Source: SAR324 cluster bacterium (GTDB taxonomy: Bacteria; SAR324; XYD2-FULL-50-16). From it: a stretch of 23,515 nt of DNA. Made by a program: the position numbers and the translations under genes. Position 1 is the stretch's first letter. Each line of letters starts with the position of its first letter. This document shows, piece by piece, positions 7,248-15,183 of this stretch. The stretch is from the NCBI GenBank assembly GCA_002401295.1, contig NVSR01000033.1:1-23515 (forward strand), in the 5' to 3' direction. The notes below the pieces were generated by a model that was given only the letters and a program-made list of their open reading frames with translations, was not told the DNA's origin and made no database searches.

Positions 7248-7472
7248 AACAAGATCGTGTCACCGGAAGACTTGATGACTACTGCTGAAGCATACGCGAA
7301 CATGATGCTGAAAAATAGCCAGCAAGCCATTCGATCAGCAAAAGAAACCATCCTGGAAGTCATTGGACGTTCTCTAGATGACGCCTTGCGACTAGAAACG
7401 ATCAACGGATACTCAAGCGTAGGAGATTTCAGTGAAGTCAAAGAAAGATTAGCTAAATTCTATAATCAGTAA
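7248..7472 (+). pseudogene. 3' remnant of an enoyl-CoA hydratase/isomerase (crotonase) gene
   Basis: About 74 residues from NKIVSPEDLMTTAEAYA to the stop match the C-terminal end of the crotonase family: the NKVV-P-EEL type strand and helix, the ANSQQAIRSAK-like helix (here KNSQQAIRSAKETI), and the final DFSEVKERLAKF helix. The full family length is about 260 residues, so the catalytic part (oxyanion-hole segments) is missing. Homology begins about 28 bases inside the intron's 5' exon. A longer open frame reaches back to 7035, but that portion lies in intron RNA and is not crotonase-like. The remnant is almost certainly non-functional. Confidence 0.7.
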
Positions 7473-7534
7473 TTCCTACTTGAATCGCTCTAGTCACACC
7501 AAGGTGACAGATTCCCAAGTTCCACATAAAATCC
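7473..7534 (-). repeat. Fragment of a second group II intron (domain I region)
   Basis: This 62-base stretch is about 82% identical by eye to 6802-6863 of the intact intron. It begins directly after the crotonase stop codon and ends where the monooxygenase remnant begins. No ORF, domain V or 5' end of this second intron is present, so only a scar remains. It differs from the intact copy mainly at the EBS1 neighbourhood (GGTGTG against GGTGTC). Confidence 0.6.
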
Positions 7535-7771
7535 AGAATAGAGCGCTTCCGAAGTGTTAGCAATCCTGATAAATTTTTTTCTTTGTCTTTTTGGCGAGAT
7601 GAAGAGGTGGTTCAGGCTTGGTGCAACCTTTTTGAGCATAGAGATGCACAGAGATCAGGTCGCTCCAGAATCTTCAAAAACTACAGGCTCAGAGTTGCCA
7701 ATGTAGTCCATAATTACGGCCTGGCTGAAAGAGAGCAAGCTCCGAAAGACAGTCAGGCTGTAATTGAATAA
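7535..7771 (+). pseudogene. 3' remnant of an antibiotic-biosynthesis monooxygenase-type (ABM) gene
   Basis: The frame reads IERFRSVSNPDKFFSLSFW, then RDEEVVQAW, EHRDAQRSGR, NYRLRVANVVHNYG and finally QAPKDSQAVIE before TAA. This matches the C-terminal two thirds of small ABM-domain proteins (usually about 100 residues), including the SFWRDEE and EHR-AQ-GR positions. The N-terminal strand and any start codon are missing: homology starts just past the intron fragment. The TTG at 7583 could start a 62-residue piece, but no ribosome binding site supports it. A decayed gene is the best reading. Confidence 0.6.
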
Positions 7772-7783
7772 CTTTATTCGGAT

Positions 7784-8539
7784 TTATAAACGTACGGGAA
7801 TTCCTTCCGCTGCCATGTATTCCTTGACTTGCCTGACAGTGTAAGTGCCGTAGTGGAAAACACTGGCAGCCAGAACAGCATCAGCTTTGCCTTCTTTGAC
7901 GGCGGAGACGAAATGCTCCAGTTTGCCGCAACCTCCAGAAGCGATGATAGGAATGCTGACAGCTTCACTGATCAGGCGATTGATGGCTAAGTCATAACCA
8001 TCTTGCACACCATCGGAGTCCATGCTGGTTAACATGATTTCACCGGCACCTAAGCGGGCAACTTCTTTAGCCCATTCCACAGCATCCAATCCCGTATCAC
8101 GGGTACCGGAGTGGGTGAAAACATGCCAGCTATCACCGGTTTTCTTCACATCAATGGCAACTACTATACACTGAGAACCAAACTGCTCGGCACCTTGACT
8201 GATCAATTCAGGTGTATTGACGGCGGCGGAATTAATCGAGACTTTATCCGCTCCAGCAGTGACAATATCCTGAATATGCTCAATCTTGGAAATACCTCCC
8301 CCAATAGTAAAAGGGATGAACAATTCACGAGCTAAGCGAGAAGCCAATTCTTTAATCAGCTTTCGTTTTTCATTCGTTGCGGTGATGTCCAAGAAAACCA
8401 ATTCATCCGCTGATTGTTCGTTGTAACGCTTGGCCAGCTCTACTGGATCCCCGGCATCGCGTAAACCTTCAAAATTCACACCTTTAACAACCCTTCCGTT
8501 CTTGATATCCAGACAGGGAATAATTCTTTTCGCTAACAT
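7784..8539 (-). CDS. hisF: Imidazole glycerol phosphate synthase, cyclase subunit
   Basis: The protein has 251 residues, the normal HisF length. With HisH it turns PRFAR and glutamine-derived ammonia into imidazole glycerol phosphate and AICAR. It is a TIM barrel with the two catalytic Asp motifs, CLDIKNGRVVKG (Asp11) and VVAIDVKKTGD, and the phosphate-binding GGGI and ASGGCG loops. Start ATG 8539 has AAGGGGAA upstream and lies 15 bases after the hisH stop codon. It is the last gene of the hisD-hisB-hisH-hisF run. No obvious terminator follows. Confidence 0.97.
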   Translation of the reverse strand: MLAKRIIPCLDIKNGRVVKGVNFEGLRDAGDPVELAKRYNEQSADELVFLDITATNEKRKLIKELASRLARELFIPFTIGGGISKIEHIQDIVTAGADKVSINSAAVNTPELISQGAEQFGSQCIVVAIDVKKTGDSWHVFTHSGTRDTGLDAVEWAKEVARLGAGEIMLTSMDSDGVQDGYDLAINRLISEAVSIPIIASGGCGKLEHFVSAVKEGKADAVLAASVFHYGTYTVRQVKEYMAAEGIPVRL

Positions 8540-8554
8540 GATTCATTTCCCCTT

Positions 8555-9160
8555 TTAACAGTTTTCCACAAAGTTCTTTAACAAGTGTAGCCCATCATCC
8601 TGACTTTTTTCAGGATGGAACTGAACGCCCCAAAGGTTGTCCTTACGCGCAATGCTGCAAAACTCCCCACCATAATCAGTAGTACCGAGTTGAGACTTTG
8701 GATCTTGAGGATAACAAGCATAGGAGTGAACAAAGTAAAACCAGCTGTTATTTTTGATTCCCTTAAACAAAGGATCTTCCTGCTCGGAGAAGGCAACGCG
8801 ATTCCACCCCATTTGTGGAACTTTCAAGTCGTGATCAAAACGTTTGACCTCACCAGGCACCAGTCCTAAGCCCTCGTGTTCTCCGTCTTCAAAGCTGGTG
8901 GAAAAAAGCAATTGCATACCCACACAAATTCCCAGAATAGGAACCTGTTGCCGTACTTTTTCCTGCAGGGGTTCCCAGAATTTATGTTCCCGCAAACACT
9001 TGGCGGCATGCCCAAAAGCACCCACACCAGGGAACACAATTTTCTCCACACCTTCCATTTCCTCAGGGGTGTTGATGAGTTTAGTTTTAGCCCCCACATA
9101 ATTGAGAGCGTTCTCCAGATTCTGGAGATTGCCTACGCGATAGTTAATGATACCGATCAT
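8555..9160 (-). CDS. hisH: Imidazole glycerol phosphate synthase, glutaminase subunit
   Basis: The protein has 201 residues. It is a class I glutamine amidotransferase that feeds ammonia to HisF. The nucleophile Cys is in GICVGMQLLF (about residue 80), and the His/Glu of the triad are in GVQFHPEKSQ near the C-terminus. The N-terminal IGIINYRVGNLQNLENAL is typical. Start ATG 9160 follows a 59-base gap after hisB, with AAGAAG upstream. The normally neighbouring hisA gene is absent between hisH and hisF. Confidence 0.97.
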   Translation of the reverse strand: MIGIINYRVGNLQNLENALNYVGAKTKLINTPEEMEGVEKIVFPGVGAFGHAAKCLREHKFWEPLQEKVRQQVPILGICVGMQLLFSTSFEDGEHEGLGLVPGEVKRFDHDLKVPQMGWNRVAFSEQEDPLFKGIKNNSWFYFVHSYACYPQDPKSQLGTTDYGGEFCSIARKDNLWGVQFHPEKSQDDGLHLLKNFVENC

Positions 9161-9219
9161 GGTGATTACTTCTTGGTTGTTATAGGTGGAGACACTATCT
9201 CTTTGAAACCCTAAAATGC

Positions 9220-9804
9220 TTACAAGACGCCCTTGGAAGAAGGGATCCTATCGGAACCGGTTACCTTGACCGCGTCAGCCAGAGCACGGGCAAAACCTTT
9301 GAATAGGGATTCAATGAGATGATGATCATTTTCCCCGTAAAAAATTTCCTGATGCAAAGTAAGACGACTATTCATACAAAAAGAATAGAAGAAATGTTGC
9401 ACCATTTCCGTCGGCAAAGCCCCAACCTTTTCCGTTTTGAATGCTCCACGGAAGACGTGATAGGGCCTTCCTGAAATATCCAGCACAGTACGAGTCAAAG
9501 TTTCGTCCATGGGCAGGTAACAAGTAGCGTATCGAGTAATACCTCGTCGTTCTCCCAGTGCTGCCAGTAAAGCATCACCCAGAGTTAAGGCGATGTCTTC
9601 AATCGTGTGATGGGGACAGACTTCCAGATCACCCTCACATTCCAGTTCCAGATCAAATCCCGAGTGGAACTTGAAAACGTCCAGCATGTGATCCAAAAAG
9701 CCAATACCCGTTTTGATATTTCCCTGCCCACTTCCGTCCAGATTCAGAGAACCTTTTACATGGGTTTCTAATGTTTTACGATCGAAGCTATGTTTTCTTT
9801 CCAT
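9220..9804 (-). CDS. hisB: Imidazoleglycerol-phosphate dehydratase
   Basis: The protein has 194 residues from ATG 9804, close to the usual length of the single-function enzyme; it lacks the phosphatase half found in enterobacterial HisB. It dehydrates imidazole glycerol phosphate to imidazole acetol phosphate. Metal-binding repeats are visible: GFLDHML, CPHHTIED, the later HFFYSFC region and HHLIESLFKGFARAL. In-frame ATGs at 9816 and 9849 would overlap the hisD end. AAGGA lies 12 bases before 9804 but directly against 9816, so 9804 is favoured. The gap to the hisD stop is 4 bases, which suggests coupled translation. Confidence 0.95.
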   Translation of the reverse strand: MERKHSFDRKTLETHVKGSLNLDGSGQGNIKTGIGFLDHMLDVFKFHSGFDLELECEGDLEVCPHHTIEDIALTLGDALLAALGERRGITRYATCYLPMDETLTRTVLDISGRPYHVFRGAFKTEKVGALPTEMVQHFFYSFCMNSRLTLHQEIFYGENDHHLIESLFKGFARALADAVKVTGSDRIPSSKGVL

Positions 9805-9808
9805 TGAT

Positions 9809-11092
9809 TTATCCATTCCTTCTAAGTCGTTCTCTAATTGCTTCCGCATGGCCGTTCAGCTCTTCCATATCGGCAAAGCGGGCTATTTTTTCCCCTTGAT
9901 TCAACAAGCGCTCTTTCGAATAGCGAATGAGGGATGAATGCTTTTGGAAATCACGTACCGACAGGGGCGCAGCATAGCGTGCGGATCCACTCGTAGGGAT
10001 CGTGTGATTGGGCCCTGCAAAATAATCCCCCACAGGCTCCGAAGACCATTGCCCCACGAAAATAGCACCTGCATTACGAACCAAATCCAACTTGCTTTCA
10101 TCAGTGAACAAGACCTCCAGATGTTCCGGAGCGATTTGATTGCAAATATCGATTCCCTCTTCAATCAGATCCACTACAATAATTTTGCCGTATCCCGACA
10201 AAGAAGCAGTGATGATTTCCTTACGCGGCAAGGTTGGCACCAATTCATCCAATCGCTTTTGTACTTTCTCAGCGGTTTCCTGAGAGGTAGTGATCAAGAT
10301 TGCTTGAGCGACTTCATCATGCTCAGCCTGAGAGATCATATCTCGCACCAAGTATTCAATCGGAACTGAGAGGTCATCATGCAAAATCAAAATTTCACTG
10401 GGACCGGCAATGGAGTCAATACCCACTTTACCGAAAACTTGCCGCTTTGCTTCAGCTACGAATTTATTTCCAGGTCCCGTTACTTTGCATACGGGAGCGA
10501 TGCTTTCCGTACCATAAGCCAGAGCCGCTACGGCCTGGGCACCACCCATGGAATAAACCTCATCAATGCCCAACATGGAGCAGATCCCTAAAACCAACTC
10601 GTGAGGCAAACCATTCGGACCGGGAGGAGAAGCCACAGCAATAGAAGCCACACCAGCCAACTGTGCCGGGACGGCATTCATGATCATGGAAGAAGGATAA
10701 AAAGCTTTCCCCCCAGGTACATAAATTCCAGCTCGATCGATGGGACGTACAATTTCGCCTAGCCTACTACCATCCTCAAAATCATGATGCCAAGATTCCT
10801 GGATTTGATGACGATGAAATTCCCGAATATTTTTGATGGCCTCTTCAAAAATAACACGAGTTTCCGCATCTATTTTAGCTTCAGCCGCATGCAGTGTTTC
10901 CAGAGGAACCCTTAAGGACTCCAACTTAACTCGGTCAAATTTTTCTGTATAATCCAGCAGCGCCGCATCGCCCTCCTGAATCACTCGACTGAGGATGCCT
11001 GCTACAATCTTTTGTAATTCCGGGTCGGTCGCGAATAACCCCGATGTTTCATCGGTAAAATCCTGACCTTTGATTATTGGTACCAAATTCAT
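9809..11092 (-). CDS. hisD: Histidinol dehydrogenase
   Basis: The protein has 427 residues, normal for HisD. It oxidises histidinol to histidine in two NAD-dependent steps, the last reactions of the pathway. Visible family motifs are VPGGKAFYPSSMIMNAVPA, a GPGNKFVAEAKRQVFG segment, GPSEILIL, SQAEHDE (metal and catalytic region), APEHLEV, and the GPNHTIPTSGSARYAAPLSV end. Start ATG 11092 is the first codon of the operon. A possible promoter lies about 60 bases upstream. Confidence 0.97.
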   Translation of the reverse strand: MNLVPIIKGQDFTDETSGLFATDPELQKIVAGILSRVIQEGDAALLDYTEKFDRVKLESLRVPLETLHAAEAKIDAETRVIFEEAIKNIREFHRHQIQESWHHDFEDGSRLGEIVRPIDRAGIYVPGGKAFYPSSMIMNAVPAQLAGVASIAVASPPGPNGLPHELVLGICSMLGIDEVYSMGGAQAVAALAYGTESIAPVCKVTGPGNKFVAEAKRQVFGKVGIDSIAGPSEILILHDDLSVPIEYLVRDMISQAEHDEVAQAILITTSQETAEKVQKRLDELVPTLPRKEIITASLSGYGKIIVVDLIEEGIDICNQIAPEHLEVLFTDESKLDLVRNAGAIFVGQWSSEPVGDYFAGPNHTIPTSGSARYAAPLSVRDFQKHSSLIRYSKERLLNQGEKIARFADMEELNGHAEAIRERLRRNG

Positions 11093-11149
11093 CGCAAAAA
11101 CCTAAGAAGCTTTGCCTAAAAATTCTTGACGTTCTAGGCTGTAGGAAAA

Positions 11150-11178
11150 AATATAAAAGGGGTTGGTTATAATGTTAC
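11150..11178 (-). promoter_or_regulatory. Possible promoter of the hisDBHF operon
   Basis: On the minus strand GTAACA (11178-11173) and TATATT (11155-11150) are separated by 17 bases, upstream of hisD ATG 11092. The -10 box matches well and the -35 box moderately. It overlaps the edge of the IS200/IS605-like remnant, so the operon may be using a promoter that the remnant supplied. Evidence is sequence spacing only. Confidence 0.25.
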
Positions 11179-11375
11179 ACGTCCTCTCCCTGAGGGAAGA
11201 GGTTTCCTGGGCTAAGTGTCCAAGGGCTACTCACTCCACAGGCGTTACTTTCCAGCGTACCCAGAGAGCCTTTTCAAAGCTGTCTTCAAGCTACCGCGGC
11301 GTCACCAAGGGAAACAAGTCAAAAGACCATAACTGGCAAATCGCTATACATCCCTGCCCTGAAGGACGGGGTTTT
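11163..11375 (-). mobile_element. Decayed IS200/IS605-type element (tnpB 3' trace)
   Basis: On the minus strand, the codons ending at the TAA at 11177-11175 read LGTLESNACGVSSPW and so on to GEDV, resembling the NACGE-type C-terminus of TnpB proteins. About 100 bases further up, 11352-11371 holds a GC-rich imperfect hairpin (minus CCCCGTCCT-TC-AGGGCAGGG) next to TTTTAC, as in subterminal hairpins of such elements. The two pieces are too close for a full tnpB, so most of the element is deleted. The orientation of the hairpin is uncertain. No other gene was seen in 11093-11427. Confidence 0.4.
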
Positions 11376-11427
11376 ACGGAGTATCTCGATAAATTTTCGG
11401 GAAGCCAAACTCAAAGAGAGCATTATA

Positions 11428-12834
11428 ATGAAAGAAGATACTGAAATGCCTGAATCCAAACGAGCTAAAATTTATCCTGAACCGGGTCAAAAGATCAACG
11501 AAAATAGCCTTTTTCGGTTACAGCAATTGGCCAGAGACCAAGTTTTCGAGCCATTTGAAGGTCGTAAGAGCCTGGAAACCATCCAGAAAACTCGAGGCGG
11601 GATAGAAAAAGGTGTGGAGCAGGTTAAAGACGCTGGAATGCAAGCAGGTAAATGGTTAAACAAAAGTAAGTTCGCAAAGCTAACTAAATCAAAGTTCAAG
11701 GATTTAGTTGCAGAAACGAAGGAAAAACAATCTCAAGGTCCACTGGGTAGTTTTCTCAGGAAAATGGATCACGCCACGAAAGATTTCCAAAAGACGGCTA
11801 AAAACAAGTTGAAGTTCTTTGAGGAAAAGACACGTGAAATCACCTTGGCTTACATCAAAAAAGGATTGGAAATTCTGCTTTATGAAGATCATGAGACCTG
11901 GGTCATCGATAAAGCAAACCTTATTCTGGAACGGGGTGATCTACAAGAATTGGAGCAGATCCGAAACCTGAGTTTCGAAGACAAGCAGAAATTAGTAGAA
12001 AAACTCTACCCTTATAATAACCCGGCACTGGCGAAATATTCCAAATCCTTTGATACCACCGTGAACATCACCTTGGGAGCCATTGTCGCCACCAACATAC
12101 CGGGAACAGGCTTATTGGTCAGCTTAATTAACATGGGGAAAACTTTAGTCAAGTTAGGCAACCGCCTGAACACCATGTCCGGAATTTATGGGTTGCAGGT
12201 CGCAAGCCCCCAAAGTTTGTTTCGTGTGAGTGCCAAAATATTAAAGTCCTTAGAGGACTGGGAAAATAATGCGGAGCATCTGCCCTTGGACCCTATGATG
12301 TTGGAGGAACTTTATCAAAGCAATCCCGACGATGATGAGCAAGCCTTCAAAAATTTGATGGAAGAGGTCGTGAGGAAGGAAGCTTATATAGCCATCCCCG
12401 GCATTGGCATGATCAGCCTGGGAAAAATCAACCTGGATGATTTAAAGATGGATTTGGTGATACGACACCTCGTTGAAAATTACGTCGCCTTACAGGAATT
12501 GCGACAACTTGCGGAAGCAGAGCAAATTCAGCAGACCATCCAGGACTTCACCCTGATTTATTCCGCCTTCCTGCAGGCGGATTACTTCAAAGTCATGCGC
12601 AAACAACAGGAAGAGGAAGAACTAGAAGCAGCCGACAAAAAATGGAAAGTCCGCATGAAACTGCTCTCCGGCATTGATATGGCATTGAAGGAAAGCTCTA
12701 GTGACCTGGATCATTGGGCCTATGAAATCTATCAGCGCATCCAATCTTTAGAACAAGACCAAAAGCAAACCATCATCCAGGAAGAAGTCGCCTGTCTGCT
12801 CGGGAATGAAAACCTATCTGTTCTCAAAGAGTAA
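11428..12834 (+). CDS. EcsC-like protein of unknown function
   Basis: The protein has 468 residues. The N-terminal 130 or so are highly charged and Lys-rich with helical, possibly coiled-coil character (KFKDLVAETKEKQ, RKMDHATKDFQK). The middle (about 200-260) holds two mildly hydrophobic Gly/Pro segments, TLGAIVATNIPGTGLLVSL and YIAIPGIGMISLG, resembling EcsC-family glycine-rich hydrophobic helices. The C-terminus is an acidic, Gln-rich helical tail. There is no signal peptide. Start ATG 11428 has AAGAGAG upstream; ATG 11446 is an alternative. It is a single-gene unit, divergent from hisD and followed by a hairpin. The family match is weak, so the function is unknown. Confidence 0.6.
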   Translation: MKEDTEMPESKRAKIYPEPGQKINENSLFRLQQLARDQVFEPFEGRKSLETIQKTRGGIEKGVEQVKDAGMQAGKWLNKSKFAKLTKSKFKDLVAETKEKQSQGPLGSFLRKMDHATKDFQKTAKNKLKFFEEKTREITLAYIKKGLEILLYEDHETWVIDKANLILERGDLQELEQIRNLSFEDKQKLVEKLYPYNNPALAKYSKSFDTTVNITLGAIVATNIPGTGLLVSLINMGKTLVKLGNRLNTMSGIYGLQVASPQSLFRVSAKILKSLEDWENNAEHLPLDPMMLEELYQSNPDDDEQAFKNLMEEVVRKEAYIAIPGIGMISLGKINLDDLKMDLVIRHLVENYVALQELRQLAEAEQIQQTIQDFTLIYSAFLQADYFKVMRKQQEEEELEAADKKWKVRMKLLSGIDMALKESSSDLDHWAYEIYQRIQSLEQDQKQTIIQEEVACLLGNENLSVLKE

Positions 12835-12849
12835 TAAAGAAAGGCACTT

Positions 12850-12881
12850 GCCGGATTAAGAGACAGAGTAACGAATCCGGC
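12850..12881 (+). terminator. Possible terminator hairpin after the EcsC-like gene
   Basis: GCCGGATT (12850-12857) pairs perfectly with AATCCGGC (12874-12881) around a 16-base loop, 16 bases after the stop codon. A pyrimidine-rich tract with short T runs follows at 12889-12905 (ATTATTTCCCTTTTCC) in place of a clean T run, so termination efficiency is uncertain. Confidence 0.4.
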
Positions 12882-12995
12882 AGGATGATTATTTCCCTTT
12901 TCCTTCATTCTCATCTATTCGCTTTCCCAAAACGTCCAAATTCAGTTCCTCAGCATTGGAAGAAAAAAGCTAATGTCTCCTATTAATAGCTCGCC

Positions 12996-13117
12996 CCTTG
13001 AGCATCTGGACTTTCGACTTTTCGGCTCGTAGTGAGGCCGGGACGTAGCCCGGCGCTACCGTTTTCTCACCTTGAGCATCTGGACTTTCGACTTTTCGGC
13101 TCGTAGTGAGGCCGGGA
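12996..13117 (+). repeat. 48-bp direct repeat flanking a GC-rich hairpin unit
   Basis: Positions 12996-13043 and 13070-13117 are identical over 48 bases (starting CCTTGAGCATCTGGACTTTC), with a period of 74. The 26 bases between them contain CGTAGCCCGGCGCTACCGTT. This is a member of the same GC-rich hairpin family as at 86-146 (GTAGC and GCTAC arms around CCGGC). The repeat lies in the 582-base gap between the EcsC-like gene and hrcA; outside it and the CIRCE region nothing else was recognised there. Confidence 0.85.
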
Positions 13118-13273
13118 TATGGCTCATGAAGGCTTTAAATCAAACCATTCATCTAAAAAACGATTCATTTTTTATCCCTGTTTTGCTCTTCTTTTGCTTG
13201 CTATCCGAGAGCAGGCATTTTAGTATTTACCCGACTTTTAGCCTTGTGAAATACAGTAGTAGACACTTCAGAA

Positions 13274-13303
13274 TTGACAGGATCGGAGGGTTAGTGATAA
13301 ATA
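13274..13303 (+). promoter_or_regulatory. Promoter of the hrcA-grpE-dnaK-dnaJ operon
   Basis: A perfect TTGACA (13274-13279) is followed 18 bases later by TAAATA (13298-13303), which touches the CIRCE operator. A sigma-70 type promoter overlapped by CIRCE is the expected layout for HrcA repression. The -10 assignment could shift by one or two bases. Confidence 0.6.
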
Positions 13304-13304
13304 T

Positions 13305-13331
13305 TTAGCACTCACTTAATAAGAGTGCTAA
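13305..13331 (+). promoter_or_regulatory. CIRCE operator (HrcA binding site)
   Basis: TTAGCACTC-N9-GAGTGCTAA is a perfect match to the CIRCE inverted repeat, 85 bases before the hrcA start. HrcA dimers bind it when GroE keeps them active, and release it on heat shock. Its position just after the -10 box predicts that the whole chaperone operon is repressed by its first product. Confidence 0.98.
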
Positions 13332-13416
13332 CTACTTCGATCGAAACTGCTCAAAAAGGTTCCCAAAAGCAGTCCTAGCGGACTTCCGGTGGAATCATCA
13401 TTCCCACAATAGGTTT

Positions 13417-14463
13417 ATGGATCAACGAGCCGAGCATATTTTAGATTGTATTATTAATCAGTATGTGACGACAGCCGAACCTGTTGGTTCCCGCGCTCTT
13501 TCCAAGCTCTTGGAAATGAAATTGTCTGCGGCTACCATTCGGAATGTAATGTCTGATCTGACTGATATGGAGCTGATTTGCCAGCCCTATACTTCTGCCG
13601 GTAGAATCCCCACTGACAAGGGATATCGTTACTTCGTCAATAAAATTTTGGCAATTGAAGAGACAAAGGAAGACACTAAGCCTATAAAATCATTACAAGA
13701 GTCGACCCAGGGTCAGAGTAAGCAGCTGCCACAGAGATTTGAAGATATTTTGCTGGCGGCAACCCGAGAATTGGCCCAGATCACAAACTGCACTAGTGTG
13801 GTGATGTCACCACAGCCTGCAGTCTCTCGCTTGAAGAAAATTGAATTAATTCCCCTCAGTTTAACTCAAGTCCTGGTGGTATTGATCATGCAGAGTGGCA
13901 TGGTTCGAAATAAAATCGTGCACTTCCGTGAAACACCCAGTGAGACTTTTCTCACCAGACTGAGCCATATTTTATGCGTCTACTTTGAGGGGCGAACTAT
14001 CTCGGAGATCCGAACCAGTTTGATCGAAAAATTGAGCCAAAATAGTGAAACCAATCAAGAATCCTTGCCCTTGGCGATCCGCTTAGGGAAAAAAGCTTTT
14101 GATATTGAAGATCAAGGGGATCTCTATATTTTCGGGCGCTCAAATATCTGTGGTTTCCCCGAGTTCAGCAGTCAGCAAACCCTGGAAATTATTTTCCGTG
14201 CTTTTGATGACAAACAGGCTCTCGTTAGCTTTTTCTCCGATGTGATGGATATTGAAGGGGTTCAAATACGCATCGGCAATGAAAACAAAACCCATGATTT
14301 AGACCAATGCAGTGTGTTGGCCACCTCTTACGGCAACAAGGAAAATTTGTTGGGCAGTATCGGTGTGGTTGGCCCTACCAGGTTGAACTATTCCGAGGTG
14401 ATCTCGGCTATCGATTATTCCTCACAGAAATTGTCACTGGCGGTCAGTCAGTTTCTGGATTAA
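13417..14463 (+). CDS. hrcA: Heat-inducible transcription repressor HrcA
   Basis: The protein has 348 residues, the usual length. The N-terminal winged-helix domain shows VTTAEPVGSRALS, SAATIRNVMSDL and the PYTSAGRIPTDKGYRYFV block typical of HrcA. The middle and C-terminal parts form the GAF-like dimerisation region, with the closing NLLGSIGVVGPTRLNYSEVI motif. It represses this operon through the CIRCE site upstream. The start ATG has AGG closely upstream. grpE follows after 36 bases, in the same transcription unit. Confidence 0.97.
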   Translation: MDQRAEHILDCIINQYVTTAEPVGSRALSKLLEMKLSAATIRNVMSDLTDMELICQPYTSAGRIPTDKGYRYFVNKILAIEETKEDTKPIKSLQESTQGQSKQLPQRFEDILLAATRELAQITNCTSVVMSPQPAVSRLKKIELIPLSLTQVLVVLIMQSGMVRNKIVHFRETPSETFLTRLSHILCVYFEGRTISEIRTSLIEKLSQNSETNQESLPLAIRLGKKAFDIEDQGDLYIFGRSNICGFPEFSSQQTLEIIFRAFDDKQALVSFFSDVMDIEGVQIRIGNENKTHDLDQCSVLATSYGNKENLLGSIGVVGPTRLNYSEVISAIDYSSQKLSLAVSQFLD

Positions 14464-14499
14464 ATTCACCCCCCAGTATTGAAGTAACCGGAGGATAGA

Positions 14500-15117
14500 A
14501 TGAGTAAAGAATCTGCTCCACAAGCGGAAGAAAAAGAGCAAATGGAACAAGAAGAGATTTCCACTGAAGAATCTGAACAGGAAGAGGTTTCCACTGAGGA
14601 AGCAGACTCCACAGAAGAAACAGAGGAAGCAGAAGAAACAGAAGAAGCAGAAGAAGTCGATCCTTTAGTAGAGCTGGAAGCTAAGCTCAAAGAGCAAGAC
14701 GACAAATATATGCGACTGTTAGCGGAATTTGAAAATTTCAAACGCCGCAGTCAACAAGAAAATCGGAACAAACTAAAATTTGCCGGTCAAACCTTAGCCT
14801 TGGATATTATCCCCGGATTGGATAACCTGGAACGTGCAATCGCTCAGGCCCAGGATGAGGAGAATGAACAGTTGGCAGATTTCGTGAAGGGTGTTGGAAT
14901 GGTGCAACAAACTTTTTATGATGCACTCAAAAAAAGCAATATCGAACGTACATTTCCACAAGGGGAGCCTTTTGACCCCAACCACCACGAAGCCGTGGGC
15001 ATTGTGGAAACCGATGACGTGCAACCCGACCATGTTGCCATGGTTTTTCAAGCTGGTTATGTGTTGCACGATCGAGTCATCCGTCCAGCGATGGTACAAG
15101 TCGCCAAAAAGAAATAG
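14500..15117 (+). CDS. grpE: Nucleotide exchange factor GrpE
   Basis: The protein has 205 residues. It releases ADP from DnaK. The first 65 residues are extremely acidic, with Glu-rich short repeats (STEE, EEAEE); the long coiled-coil dimerisation helix follows (LEAKLKEQDDKYMRLLAEFENFKRR) and then the beta domain with PFDPNHHEAV and GYVLHDRVIRPAMVQVAK, all characteristic. GGAGG lies 8 bases before ATG 14500. The acidic tail is longer than in many GrpE proteins and is probably unstructured. It is cotranscribed between hrcA and dnaK. Confidence 0.97.
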   Translation: MSKESAPQAEEKEQMEQEEISTEESEQEEVSTEEADSTEETEEAEETEEAEEVDPLVELEAKLKEQDDKYMRLLAEFENFKRRSQQENRNKLKFAGQTLALDIIPGLDNLERAIAQAQDEENEQLADFVKGVGMVQQTFYDALKKSNIERTFPQGEPFDPNHHEAVGIVETDDVQPDHVAMVFQAGYVLHDRVIRPAMVQVAKKK

Positions 15118-15183
15118 TTTTAGTCATTTTTTAATTAAAAATAGTTATTCCAATTTAACTGGATAAAACACTGGAGAGTAAGT

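Noticed and set aside
11163..11444. 93-codon plus-strand open frame upstream of the EcsC-like gene
   Set aside because: It is antisense to the IS200/IS605-like trace and has no start signal. Its end overlaps the real start of the next gene.
13072..13308. 78-codon open frame before hrcA
   Set aside because: It starts inside the 48-bp repeat and runs across the heat-shock promoter into the CIRCE site, so it is not a plausible gene.
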